From: Mastigamoeba balamuthi
Lineage: Eukaryota; Evosea; Mastigamoebida; Mastigamoebidae
Reading direction: 5' to 3'
Length of the DNA: 28,441 nucleotides
Assembly: GCA_902651635.1 (NCBI GenBank)
Contig: CACRSC010000136.1
Span: 30,257-58,697 of the forward strand
Shown here: piece after piece, positions 1 through 10,223 of the stretch
How positions within the stretch are numbered: position 1 is the stretch's first letter
Layout: each line of letters starts with the position of its first letter
Notes under the pieces: model-generated
Databases searched by the model: none
What the model saw: the letters and a program-made list of their open reading frames with translations, nothing else
What the model was told of the DNA's origin: nothing
Translations under genes and position numbers: made by a program

Positions 1-80
1 TTTTTTTTCTCTGCGTCTCAACGTCGGGTCCGTAAAACCGCCCGTGCGCGCCGCCGGGGCCGCCGCCAGGGCTGCGCGAG

Positions 81-2508
81 ATGCCCACGGAGGCGTGCAG
101 GCTGCTGGCACCGTTCCCGCGTGTCGTGCTGAGCGGCAACGCGTTCATGGCGCTGCCGCAGTCGGTCGGCCTGCTGACGGCCCTCACGGACCTCGTCCTC
201 GGTCTCTGCCCGCCCCCCGTCCCGCCTGCGCCCCCTGCTGACCGCGCGCCACGCAGACTGCAACTGCCTGACGTCGCTGCCCGGCGAGCTGGGCGTGCTG
301 CCGCGGCTGGCGACGGTCAGCGCCCGCGAGAACGCTCTCAAGGTGAGCACCGCAGCCCCGCAGCCCCGCAGCTGCACAGCCCCCCGTCCTCTGCCGCTGC
401 TGCTGCGGCCGCGCTCTCCCCTGTGTCTCTGCCGCCTGTGCGAGGGGGAGGCTGAGGCCGTGGGGGCGGTGGCAGCTGCGCGAGGGGGGCAGTGCTGCTT
501 TTGCTGTCGGCTGCGAGGGTCGGGAGGGCCTAGGGGCCGCCAGCACAGGGCCGCTGGGCGAGGGGGTTGCTCTGTCGGTTGGCCGTTCCTTTCTCTGTGT
601 GGGGGCCCACGAGGGGCTCTGCCGCTGGCGTGGCGACGGATTTGCCGCAGAGGAGCGCCCCCCCGTCTGCTCGCTGCTGCCGTTGTTCTCTCTCTGTTGT
701 GCTTCTGTTGTGCTCTGCTCTCTGTCTCTCTCTCCTCTCTTATTGCTCTCTAGCTTATTTGCTGCTTCTGCTCTTTTTCTCCCCAAATCAATTGATTTTC
801 TGTACGGGTTTTTGTTTGTTTAGCCGAGGCGGTGTGCTGGAGTTGTGTCGCCGCCACCGCCGCCTCTGCTGATGCGCTCTCGCCCCCGCGCGCAGTCGCT
901 GCCCGAGAGCCTGGGACAGTCGCGGACGCTGGTGAGCCTGTCGCTCGCGAGCAACGCGTTCGAGAGCGCCCCCGAGTGCCTGGCGCGCCTCGCGGCCCTG
1001 ACGGCGCTGGACCTGAGCCACAACGCGCTCTGCAGCGCCCGCGCCATCGCCGCCCTGGGGGGCTGCGCGCGCCTGCAGCGCCTGGACCTCTCGCAGAACA
1101 AGCTGACGGAGCTGCCGCCCGAGCTCGGGGCGCTGCGGGCGCTGCGGACGCTGAGCCTGCGGCAGAACTGGCTGAGCTGCGTGCCCCGCGCGGTGCTCGG
1201 CATGGCGCAGCTCGAGACGCTCGACCTCTCGTGCAACGTCATCGCGGGCGCCCCGCGCGAGCTGGCGGGCTGCGAGGCGCTGACGGAGCTCGACCTGAGC
1301 AGCAACAGCGTCAGCGAGCTGCCCCGCGAGATGGCCGCGCTGCAGCGCCTGCGCCACCTGCGCCTGCGGGCCAACCGCCTGCGCGAGGTCCCCAAGGAGC
1401 TCGGCAACATGCGCCTCGAGACGCTCGAGCTCGACGGCAACCAGCTGCAGCAGCTGCCCGCCGAGCTCTGCAACCTCGAGAGCTCCCTGCGCTCGCTGAC
1501 GCTCTCGGGCAACCCGCTCGCCGAGGGCCTGCACGCGGCCGCGGCCAAGGGCAGCGTGCAGTCGCTGGTCCTCTACCTCAAGAAGCTCGAGTCGCAGGGC
1601 TACCTCGCCGACGCCGCCCGTGCCCGCAGCAACACGCGCATGCCCGACGCCCCCGGGGCCAACCCCGGCACGGGCTCCAGCTCGCAGCTCTCGCCCAACG
1701 TGCTGCGCAGGCGAAAGCCCGCCGGCGAGGGCCCCGCGAGGAGGACAGTCGCCGACCTCGCGGCGGACCTCGCGGCCAACGTCGCGGGCTCGCCGCCGCA
1801 CGAAGAGGCGCAGGCGCAGGCCGGGGACCTGAGGAGGTCCAAGTCAATGCTGGACGTGCGCGAGAGCGCGCGCGAGGAGCAGCAGGCGGTGGACGCGTCG
1901 CACGCGCTGATAGCGGCGCTGAGGGACCCCATAGGCTTCCAGTCGTTCCGCGAGTTCCTCTGCGAGGAGCTCAGCGAGGAGAACCTGACGTTCTGGAGCG
2001 ACGTCGAGCGCTACAGGACCCTTCCAGAGGGCAGCGCCGAGCTGCACTCGGAGGCCCGCAGGTAAGCTGCGCAATGGGGAGGGGCCCTCTTCTCTTGTTG
2101 TGTTGTGTTGAAAATTACATTTGCTATTGCCGAGTGTTCAATTGAAAGCGAAATGGGCCCTCCCCCTTTTTTGGAGAACTGGGTAACAGTTAGGTTGCAC
2201 GCATTCAATTGGTTTTGTTGTGGACGCGTTGCTGTACGAGCAGGCTGTACGACAAGTACATCAGCTCCGAGACAGCCAAGTTCGAGATCAACATACCGTA
2301 CGAGATAAAGCACGAGCTCTCGGCGGCAGTGCTGGGCAGCAACGGCAGGGGCGAGGCAGCTGCCCCCGTGTCGAGGGCCACGGCGACGACGTACGACTCG
2401 GCGCAGAAGGCCATCTTCAAGCTGATGGCCACCGACTCGTTCTCGAGGTTCACAAGGTCCCCATACTACAGGATCTGGGAGGGAATTGCCAGGGGTCCTC
2501 ATGTGTAA
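81..2508 (+). CDS. Leucine-rich repeat protein with C-terminal RGS domain (5' end uncertain)
   Basis: Exons 81-201, 257-342, 896-2061 and 2244-2508 join in frame to 545 residues. Residues about 10-285 are roughly a dozen leucine-rich repeats of the LxxLxLxxNxLxxLP type (for example LDLSHNAL, LDLSQNKL, LDLSSNSV). A charged linker with a basic phosphosite-like RRSKS follows. Residues about 412-538 form an RGS domain: it opens with DPIGFQSFREFL, continues with EENLTFWSDVERY, and resumes in the last exon with LYDKYIS and FKLMATDSFSRF. RGS domains speed GTP hydrolysis by heterotrimeric G-alpha subunits, and LRRs usually bind partners or scaffolds, so a cytosolic G-protein regulator is inferred. 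No membrane segment or signal peptide is visible. The ATG at 81 follows an in-frame stop near 33, but LRR signature begins almost at once, so an upstream exon outside the window is possible. Donors are GTCTCT, GTGAGC and GTAAGC. Confidence 0.85.
202..256 (+). other. Intron 1 of the LRR-RGS gene
   Basis: A 55-nt GT-AG intron. Removing it joins LVL to DCNCLTSLP and restores the repeat periodicity of the LRR. The unspliced frame loses the repeat. Confidence 0.75.
343..895 (+). other. Intron 2 of the LRR-RGS gene
   Basis: A 553-nt intron with donor GTGAGC and acceptor CGCGCAG, between two complete codons. It is T/C-rich in its 3' half and contains the palindrome ATCAATTGAT at 787-796, a motif that recurs in other introns of this window. 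No gene is visible inside it. Confidence 0.75.
2062..2243 (+). other. Intron 3 of the LRR-RGS gene, splitting the RGS domain
   Basis: A 182-nt intron with donor GTAAGC and acceptor GAGCAG. Joining AG to G recreates an Arg codon and continues the RGS helix into LYDKYIS. It is clearly AT-richer than the flanking exons and contains a CAATTGGTTTTG motif at 2206-2217, close to the acceptor. Confidence 0.8.
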
Positions 2509-2611
2509 TACCGGTATAACCTTAACTAGAGTGTTCACGGCCTTCATACACGCTTGGGAGGGGCGGGCTTGTGAGGCTCATGGGGGGGTTTTTTGAAAAT
2601 CAATATGAAAA

Positions 2612-2683
2612 GCGTGCGTTGTCTAATGGTTAGGATACCGCCCTTCCAAGGCGGTGGTCCGGGTTCAATTCCCGGCGCACGCA
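2612..2683 (+). tRNA. tRNA-Gly (anticodon UCC)
   Basis: The acceptor stem GCGTGCG (2612-2618) pairs with CGCACGC (2676-2682), with discriminator A at 2683. The anticodon stem CCGCC (2638-2642) pairs with GGCGG (2650-2654) around the loop CTTCCAA, giving anticodon TCC at 2645-2647 (reads GGA and possibly GGG). The T arm contains the canonical B box GGTTCAATTCC (2662-2672), and an A-box-like TTGTCTAATGG lies in the D arm. There is no intron and no encoded CCA, as expected for a eukaryotic nuclear gene. It starts about 100 nt beyond the LRR-RGS stop codon. A short T run near 2732 is the nearest plausible Pol III terminator. Confidence 0.95.
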
Positions 2684-2878
2684 TACTTATTGCGGGGGAT
2701 GAAGCCCTAGATTCATTCACTGGGAGCTTCAATTTTGCTTGGCTGTGCAGCTACCTGCGAACTCACTCACTTCAAATCTCTCTTAGATATTGTGTATGGC
2801 CCGTCCGATTTTATTCTGGCGGAAATGACCAATAAATAGCTTTTGCAGTTGGAAGAGTCCAGAAATGTACAGTGAGTG

Positions 2879-3990
2879 TTATGAAGTCGTGAGAGAGTAC
2901 TCAGTGAGTTCCTTAGACTTGGTGTGCTGAGCACACCTCACCACGTTCTCCTTGACATTAAACTTGAAGTGGAAGTGCTCTTTGACGTGGCCTTCAAGTC
3001 CCTTGATAGTGGTGGCAGGAATGCCCTTGATAGAGAGGGGATCCAACTTTGTAACTTGAGTATTCTTTACACTGGAGAATCCAAGTCAGTGAGAAACTTG
3101 AAACTGAGAGTGGTACCTTTCCAGAGCTGCAATCACCTGTTCTGAAGGGCAAATCACCTGTCCCACATTGCCTCGATGAAGTCTCTGCTTAGCGATCCCA
3201 AAGTGACCATCACAGACTGAATGACCGTGATAAGGACCATAGAGGTCAAAGGTCACCTTCACCTGTCTTCTCAAGTCTTTAGAGATGTCTTCCTTTTCTT
3301 GCCCAGTGAGAGAGGGTTGAGAATTGAGCATACCTGGAGACGGATGATGTTGGTCACCTTGAAACTGACATCTGTCCAGAAATGGACTGCCTTGAGCCAC
3401 ATTCTTGTGGCCTTGGCTTTGATCTCGTCCCAGAGTGTGTTGATGCCCATCTTTGTGAACCTCCAGTCATGAGGAGCTTGAGTCCAGAAGTCAAAGTGTG
3501 TTCACTCCTTTCCCTCCAGGCCCCAGACAGCACAGTTGAGGTCTTGCAGGCCCTTAAGTTCAGAGGTCTCATGAAACGTGAAGTAGTTCATGATCACTAA
3601 CAGCTTCCCAGGAGAAAAAGCAGCCTTCTGGTCTCACTGAGCCTGGCATTGCATATGAACAAGTTCAAGATGGGTCTTGAATTCTGCCCTTTCAAGATCA
3701 GAGATGGGGCTGTGTGCTGCTCCTTCAGCTGAAACTTGCAGCACACTGGGCATGAGAGTCAAACAGAGGGACTAGGTCGTAGCCAGATGAAAATTGAAAG
3801 CACTGGGGACTGATTTGAGTTATAGTGAAGAGAAACCACACACCTGAGGGAGCAGTTCGGGTCCCCCCTGCTGAGCTTGTTGATAAGCTCAGTGGCTTCG
3901 TGAAGGATTGAATTCAAGGAGGAACTCTTCAGCTCTGCCAGAGGCTTGAGGCTTGCCCCTCTCTGGAATGATTGTCAGACGAGTCCATGC
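2879..3990 (-). pseudogene. Decayed transposase-like gene, copy 1
   Basis: Minus-strand coding sequence can be followed from about 3990 to a TAA at 2879-2881 but is interrupted by several stops and frame changes. Recognisable blocks are a hydrophobic strand LLVIMNYFTFHE (about 3569-3604), FWTD (3370-3381) and HGHSVCDGHFG (3197-3229), followed by a well-kept C-terminal part with one internal TGA at 3086-3088. The order of hydrophobic strand with Asp or Asn, then W-T-D, then HG(H/K)SxCDGHFG resembles DDE-type transposase-derived proteins of mobile elements. I infer this from pattern memory and cannot name the family. Several stops are TGA where CGA could have stood, fitting loss of CpG. No terminal repeats or target-site duplications were found by eye. 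Confidence 0.6.
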
Positions 3991-4334
3991 AGGGGAGATA
4001 CCTGGCTCTGTTCTGGGGACGTTTCAGATGGCTTAGGTGGTCTCTTCTAGTAAGGCAGTCGTTTTTTAAGAGCAAGTCAAGGAGGGTCCTGGAAATAAGG
4101 TGCTGTGACACTCCTGAGGGCTATCTTCTTTTTCCAGGGGCCAGTGTGCCTCCTGGTATGAGCTGTCCTGGAGGCACAAGCAGCCTTCACCTTGTAGCCC
4201 TTTTTCTGGGATGGCATCTGTTTTTTGGATCTCGTCTGTAGCAAGAATGGGAAACGTGCTAAGTTTATGATACTTATGAGAACATAATGACTCACGATAT
4301 TAATATCGTAAATCCAATGATTTTCCCACTCTGG

Positions 4335-5520
4335 TTGAGAAGGAGATCAATTCTTATACTCCCTTGTCCCCTTCACGGTGTGGTTCACCCTCCCCTCTGC
4401 GCACAAAACCAGTATGTGCCCCGTGTTGGCCATATAGTAGAGTCCACGCACCAGTGGTGGCAGCATTGGAGGTGTTTGGAATGGTTTGCAGCAAGCTTGG
4501 TCTCACCTTGAGGTTGTAGGTGAAAATGATCTCCTAATTATCAAATCTGGGGGGAATGTAGGCAGAAAAGAGTTGGAGAGCCAAAATTTTGCCGTCCGAT
4601 GCCCTAGATGATGTCATTTCAGTGCGCAAACTCAGACCATGTCATTGTTCATCACTTTCCTGGAAAGCTCACTGTTCTCACTCTCCAGCTCAGAAGTGGC
4701 CAACTATTGGTTGCCTCTCCATACTTCCTTAACAGAGATTAATCGGAGCAGACCATGCAGGTTCCCTGTGAGAGGGCTCACAGCTCTAACCAATATTTTC
4801 TTATGCTTGTAATATTATGACCTTCTTCACACCCTGTTCTGAGAACTCTTTGCTCTTAGCCCCATGCTCTGACTGACAATCTCAGTGGACTTCTTAGTTC
4901 TTCTTAAGATTTGCACTTCACAATGCACAGTTGAAGTCATGCAACTTGCAGTGCTACAGTAACTCTATAAGTCTCTCTGACTTGTCCAATAGCACCTGAT
5001 AATTCATCTACTAAGCAAATAGGCCTATCTGGGTTCTTCTGGATGCAATCTATAACCACTTTTTGCTTGACTGGCAGCATCACACACCTTGTCCATAATT
5101 TGAGGCAAAAAGTTGATTTGAAGTTCTGTGTTGTGTACCAATAGTGGTAGCTCTAAGAGAATTTAATAAATAGCTAGAACTGCTTGAAAATCATTTGGCT
5201 GGCCCTTTGGTAAAAGAAATTTATATATATCTGCCTGAAGTTCTGGTTCCTGTGAGCCTGTCTCTGAGTAATAAACAGCAATCTACATTATCTGGGTCTT
5301 CAGCTATTTTCCTGGAAGTAAACGTGCTGAAGTCCTGCACTACTAATAGAAGAGACTCCTCTTTATAATGATGTGCTGCTTGTGATAGCGGCACATGTAC
5401 TGTTGGTTAATACGATTTTCATTATGATTCTCAAGCTTGAGTAGACGAGTTTGTTCCTTCTCTGATAAATTCTTTTTAAGAGAAGTCTTTTACTCTGTAG
5501 AATGCTGACTGAAGTCTAGT
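4335..5520 (-). pseudogene. Decayed transposase-like gene, copy 2 (divergent relative)
   Basis: Protein-like minus-strand segments run from about 5520 down to 4335 in changing frames, with scattered stops. They include a basic N-terminal block with YxxCxxHK-like spacing (about 5380-5440), then SLLLVVQDFSTF (about 5324-5360). The latter lines up with LLVIMNYFTFHE of the copy at 2879-3990. A Leu-rich helical stretch (LLELPLLVHN, about 5130-5160), an acidic coiled-coil-like stretch (SELESENSEL, about 4670-4710) and a beta-rich end near 4390-4560 follow. The shared beginning suggests the same element family, but the later parts differ, so it may be another subfamily or a composite. The HGHS-CDGHFG block was not found here. 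Function is inferred from copy 1 only. Confidence 0.45.
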
Positions 5521-5524
5521 TTTG

Positions 5525-6235
5525 TAGTATATTTGATCTGTTATTATTTTATAATATATGAAAACAAGAGATACATAGTGGAAAACGTTGATATTTTATT
5601 TTATTACAAGAGATACATATTAAGTAATGCTAGTAGTCTTCAAAATGTTGAATAGCCTGGTGAGTCATAAGGAAGTCCTGAACTGATAACTCTTTCTGAA
5701 ATGACTTCCATAAAGCCTTCTGAGTTGTTTATTGTATACTTCATTTCCGATCCTGAACTGGTGGTAATAGATTCTCTAAAATCTAATAATGAAAAAATGA
5801 AAAATTACAGGAAGGAAATACCTGTTCTGCAAGTTCATTAATTTCACTTAAATTTTCTCTTTTGTAAACTTAAGTGAAACAGAGTCAAGTTCCTTTTCTT
5901 TCATTACTCATTTTAAAAGAGTCAGACAGACCCAGATACTTTCTAGTCTCCATTCGGGATAAAATCTCCACAAAGATGAATGTGAGTGCTCACTGAAATG
6001 AACTGTTCTTTGGCAAATTTCCTCCTTTCTTATCTGGCTGGAGATTCTCTCTAACTCTGCTTAATACAACAGTCAATAATATTGTCAATTAATAAAAACA
6101 AAAACCCATAACTGCGTTACAGCAGATTCATCAAGAGAGGTTCATTTCTCTTTTAATGAACTCTACTATAGACCCTCTGGTTCCATAACCTGGGCGAGCT
6201 GATGCCTTTGGAAGTTATCTTTAGACCAGTGTGAT
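5525..6235. other. AT-rich stretch without a recognisable gene
   Basis: About 0.7 kb of low-GC sequence. It has no open frame of note, no recognisable RNA and no clear repeat. It contains a near-duplicate ACAAGAGATACATA at about 5565 and 5607. Probably decayed mobile-element or intergenic DNA. Confidence 0.5.
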
Positions 6236-6239
6236 CTGC

Positions 6240-6629
6240 TCACGACTCAGTTTGAATAAAAGAAGCATAGGCAGGGGCTGGCTGAGGCAAACTGGCATGA
6301 ATATCACACCTGATCTGCTGTACAGAAGTTAGAGGAACTGTTTGCCACCCTGGACTGCATCTGGGACCTTGTAATTGACAATCAGAAGGGTAACACATGG
6401 CACATTTCACACCTTGACTGAAACACATATTTTCGACAACAAAATCCAGATTCCTGAAAAGTCCCTTCATATTGTTGAATCCGGAGTAAATCCAATTCCA
6501 AAGTTTCGTCTCGTTCGGATTCGAACTTTGTTGCAGGAACGGAGTGGTACATTTTTTCATATTTGTTTTTCCTAATTGTTTATTGCAACAAATTGCAGTG
6601 ATGATCAAATGGATATTGGTTGCATTCAC
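6240..6629 (-). other. Open frame of 129 codons, unrecognised, probably non-functional
   Basis: The minus-strand frame is open over 390 nt and rather Cys-rich near its end (CAMCYPSDC, then CSPG). It lies directly downstream of the transportin-like remnant in a zone where every other frame is broken. I recognise no domain. It could be a further piece of decayed coding sequence or chance. Confidence 0.25.
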
Positions 6630-6649
6630 TTCTCCAAGAAAGAAAAGAA

Positions 6650-7345
6650 CAAAGACGATCAGGCAGCCATCCCCAGCTTCTGCAGGTCTGGAAGAAGCCT
6701 GAACATGCTGTGTGCCACTCAGACCCCATTGTGCTCTTCACCAGCAACATCATGTTGCAAAGATCCACATATGATGAGTTTTGCAGTGACATGTACAGCT
6801 TACACAGTGCATGCAGAGACCCAGCTGCACCTCCTGGATTGCCCTTGACGACCTCTGCCAGCGCCCTGCATGCATCTTCCTCGTTTGCGGAATCGTCTCG
6901 TCATCCAGAGAATCACCATTCCTCTGGCAACACTCCACATTGGAGTACCTCCTCAGTCACAGCAATTCGCACCACAGCTATGTTACCCAGGAATCAGGCC
7001 GGTTCAATTGGATGGAAATACAATGAGGCTGGCGTTGTCGAGAAGGGAAGCAACGGTGTCGCATGCAGCCATACAGATGCGGCCCAGGCTGACCGCAGCA
7101 TATTTCGCCACGTTTTGGAGGTCGGTGCCTCGGTCACTCTAAAGTATTTGCATTCTGCCTGTTGGACCACAGCGATCAATTGAGATCAGGTGTAGATGGA
7201 AGCGCACAGGTGTCTGAAGGAGTCGGTGGCAGTTGGATGCAATGGTCATGGAGTATGGCTTGATGACAGTACCCAGCTTGTCAAAAACAGTCGCAGTTGT
7301 TGACGGCAGCACTGAATGTGAAACTTTGCTGATGGCCCCGAGCAA
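6650..7345 (-). pseudogene. Remnant of a transportin/karyopherin-beta C-terminus
   Basis: Minus-strand pieces in different frames resemble the last HEAT repeats of transportin-type importins. One piece (about 7062-7113) reads YAAVSLGRICMAAC, fitting the conserved helix before the final repeats. Another (about 6700-6885) reads EEDACRALAEVVKGNPGGAA and then LHALCKLYMSL, matching the penultimate repeat with its NP(S/G)G turn, and ends in a short helix containing EWHTACSGFF. Frame changes and stops separate the blocks, and the upstream body of the roughly 900-residue protein is missing. It is therefore called a truncated, broken copy. CpG is somewhat more frequent here than at 3-4 kb, suggesting a younger insertion. 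The similarity is judged from memory of the family. Confidence 0.45.
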
Positions 7346-7439
7346 TCACGTCTGAAATTCGCTGTCGTCCTTAAAGGATGCGAGACCTAGCGCCTTGTGC
7401 TGCACAACCAGGTCGACGTGTAGAGGCGCCACCGTTCAC

Positions 7440-8045
7440 TGCGGGGGGCGTGGCATCAGAGGCGTGCCGGGCTGCTGGAGGTGGGTGGGGACACTGGGAG
7501 AGGCGCACCTCTTGCAGAGTAGTAACTCGTGACTCGCAGAAGAGGGCCGCGTCCTGAAGAGGCAGGGCGAGGGCACGGGCGGCCCGAACGTCGTTGTGCC
7601 GTCCTTGGCCAGGGACTCCACCCCGTAGAGCGGACCGAACTTCTGCACCACTGCGATCACATCTGCGCCCGTGCACGCGTGTGAGTTTTGGCTTTTTTAG
7701 TTGGAAGAGGGGCGGGAGTCAATCGATTGGTTGGCGGGTAGACGACGCCGATCTTGATGTGCAGCAGCGGACGACGACGCGCCACGTCTGCAGTGCCGGC
7801 TCGCCCTCGGCCTCAGGCACTGGGGCAAGGCTGACGACGGCGGGGCCCTGGCAGCCCTCGACGACCAAGTTGCTGTGCTCGCGGCCCCAGCGGAAGTTGG
7901 CCTCGCACCAGGGCTCGCGCAGCTCGGGCTGGTTCACAAGCAGGTCCTGCGCCGCCACGTCCCACGGCACGTAGCCCCCCCAGGCAGCCCGCGCGCAGGC
8001 TCGCCTCCCCCAAAGCAACACAGCAACACTCCTTGCCGCCACGAG
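7440..8045 (-). pseudogene. GC-rich coding fragment, possibly Rap-GAP-like
   Basis: Two minus-strand frames have strong GC-rich codon bias but no complete gene structure. The first (about 8020-7735) includes REPWCEANFRWGREHSNLV and then GPAVVSLAPV. This resembles the start of a Rap-GAP domain (aromatic, x, Phe, x-x-GKEH-x-N, then GP-V-VS-), where Rap-GAPs stimulate GTP hydrolysis on Rap GTPases. The second (about 7660-7500) includes VIAVVQKFGPLYGVESL and is not recognised. No start codon with signal, no catalytic Asn helix and no rest of the domain could be found. It is probably a broken or partly mobilised gene piece. Real function is doubtful. Confidence 0.3.
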
Positions 8046-8777
8046 ATGAGATAAACAAATGGCATAAGCACTTTACATTTGTTGCCACAATTTCCCAGGG
8101 ACACCCGGTAAAAAATGTGTGACGGCCGGGCATACGCGCGCACGAATTTGTGACTCGGCCACCGAGGGCTTCCAGAAGTGTAAGTCTCGCCCAGAGAGTA
8201 CGGAGTGGTTTTTCCGAGTGGGGGTGAGTACAGGAAAAAGGGATTGAGTACAGAAAAACAACATGTAAACAACTGTATCACGAGATCCCCGCTGTGTGCC
8301 GATCTTTGTTATGCAAAAATTGAAGCCGAGGCGGGCCGAGGCAAACAGAGGGACTGCACAACATATTAGGGTGTGGTGGAACTCCAGGGTCACTTGGGGA
8401 CCAGAGGCAGCACCCACGCACCCTCTTTTTCCTTGAGTACACAGTAAATTTGTGAGTACTGCTTGTACTTTTTCCGTGGGCTGGGTGAGACCTATTTTAG
8501 TTGGCACAGAATTTAGGCATTTCCCAGTTATCTCGCGCGTAGGAGAAGTGATTGTCAGCAACAATACGGGCATTCGGTACACTTGTTTGCCAAAATTCAA
8601 TTTCTTATGTGATCTTCATTCAGGCTGAAACTGGGCATTCAAGCCAAAAATTAATGGGTTGTTTGTTTGATTACATCATAGGCAGTTGTTGATGCTCATG
8701 ACTACGCATTCATTTGATCAAACCAATGTGAGTTCCATCGTGTATTTCATTGTTTCTACAGAACTCATTTGATTCTC
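8046..8777. other. Intergenic DNA downstream of the first xylanase gene
   Basis: About 730 nt. One minus-strand frame of 175 codons (8073-8600) is open but has no recognisable domain and ordinary composition. I see no RNA, repeat or regulatory signal I can support. Confidence 0.5.
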
Positions 8778-10107
8778 TCAGAGCAGGAGTGCTGCCACAA
8801 CCGTACAGACATACATCGTTGCAGGCACCACCGATGTCACGCCGTTGAACGTGCTCTCGGGCATCTCATCGTTCGACTTCGTGGCAGACTTCGCCTGCGA
8901 GGCAGACCCGGACTTGGGCTGCGGCGTCGGCTCGGAGCTCGACTTGTGGGGCAGCGGCGTTGCCCCCGAACTCGACTTCTGCGTGTGTGTCTCGGACGAG
9001 CTCGACTGCGCCACCGGCGTCGCTGCCAGGAACGCGTTGAGGACCGAGCAGGTCGCAGGCTTGGCGGCGTAGCTGCTGTCCCAGAGCAGCCCCGTCTTGG
9101 CGGAGCCCAGCCACGAGTACTGGTCCACGACGCCCCACACCTCGAAGCTCTTGCACTTGCTCACCGCCATGCACGCCTTGGCGGCCCTCGAGTATGTCTC
9201 GGCCTGCTTCTGCCAGTCGGAGGAGCCGCTGCTGCTTACGTCGAGCTCCGTGAGGTGGACCTCGAGGCCCAGGTCTGCGAAGCGCTGGAAGTTCTTGCGG
9301 TGGTCCTCCTCGCTGACGGTCCACGAGGTGCCGAGGTGCATCTGGAAGCCGACGCCGTCGATGGGGATGCCGCGCTGCTTCATGCTCTTGACCATGTTGT
9401 AGATGTACGTGGCCTTGGTCGACGTGTAGCTGTCGGCCCCGTAGTCGTTGTAGAACAGCTTCGTGCTGGGATCCGCAGCCCGCGCAGTCGTGAAGGCCAC
9501 GTCGATGAAGTCGCTGATGGCGGGATACCAGTTGCTGTCCTTGTCGCGGAGCTTGGTGCCGCTGTCGTCGACGGCCTCGTTGACGACGTCCCAAGCGTAG
9601 ACCTTGCCCTTGTAGTGCGCCAGCACTCCCTTGATGTGGTCGATCATCGCCTGCTTCTTTGCCGCCGCCGTCCCCAGGATCTTCATCCACGCGGGCACCT
9701 GGCTGTGCCACACCCTGCGGCGCTCTCCCCTGTCAGTGGCCCTGTGGGAGCTATGCTGCGTGCTGTGTTGCTGGGGCGTACAGTGCGTGGCCGCGGAACT
9801 TCATGTTGTGGGCCTGCGCATGGCTGAGGATCGAGTCGCAGGCCGTGAACGAGAACTTGCCGTTGGAGGGCTCCGTGGCGTCCATCTTGCACTCGTTCTC
9901 GGCCGTCGTGATGCTGAAGTGCTTGTCGGCCAGCGCCAGGTACTTGGAGTCGCTCATGTGCCCACTCGAGAGGCAGCCCCCGAAATACCTGCCGCTCCTG
10001 GCTGCGGCCGTCTTCAGGTCCGTCGACAGCGTGCACGACTCCGCTGCCGCCACAGTGGCTGCAGCAGTGCAGAGCGCGAGGGCCAGCACAACTTGTTTGC
10101 CGAGCAT
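8778..10107 (-). CDS. GH10 endo-beta-1,4-xylanase, GPI-anchored type (copy A)
   Basis: Exons 10107-9782 and 9714-8778 encode 420 residues. A signal peptide (about residues 1-21, rich in Leu and Ala) precedes a complete GH10 barrel. The conserved substrate-site motif GHALVWHSQ is recreated only by splicing. The acid/base Glu is E155 in WDVVNEA and the nucleophile is E265 in LTELD. The retaining mechanism cleaves beta-1,4-xylan internally. A Ser/Pro/Lys-rich linker follows. The chain ends with STFNG and a hydrophobic tail (VVPATMYVCTVVAALLL) with nothing after it, the layout of a GPI-attachment signal. The mature enzyme is thus probably tethered outside the plasma membrane. It is the most diverged of three tandem copies; the other two are closer to each other. 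Confidence 0.93.
9715..9781 (-). other. Intron of GH10 copy A
   Basis: A 67-nt intron, donor GTACGC and acceptor CCGCAG, splitting the Leu codon of GHAL/VWHSQ. The position is identical in all three GH10 genes, so the intron predates the duplications. The unspliced frame stops within it. Confidence 0.88.
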
Positions 10108-10223
10108 CGCGTGGGTAACTAGAGTGTGAGTGCTGCTGCTGCGGTTGCTGTTGCTGCTGTGTGGGTTGCTAGAGAATGGTGTGTCAGTGTGGGGGGGGGA
10201 AGGTGTGCAGCCAACGGCTGATC

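Noticed and set aside
184-1801. Long minus-strand frames over the LRR-RGS gene
   Set aside because: Shadows of the LRR exon; Arg/Gln/Ala-rich translations without domains, while the plus strand reads regular LRRs.
2879-8045. The AT-richer block as contaminating DNA from another organism
   Set aside because: Not excluded, but it grades into GC-rich coding fragments at 7.4-8.0 kb and looks like CpG-depleted relics, so it is annotated as part of this genome. Read coverage across 2.7-2.9 kb and 7.3-7.5 kb would decide.
8073-8600. Minus-strand frame of 175 codons
   Set aside because: No recognisable domain and no start context or splice structure linking it to a gene; treated as intergenic.
8769-9827. 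Plus-strand open frame of 352 codons opposite GH10 copy A
   Set aside because: Antisense shadow of a GC-rich gene; Arg/His/Val-rich composition with no domain, while the minus strand has a complete GH10 enzyme. The same applies to 11649-12698 and 13410-15044.
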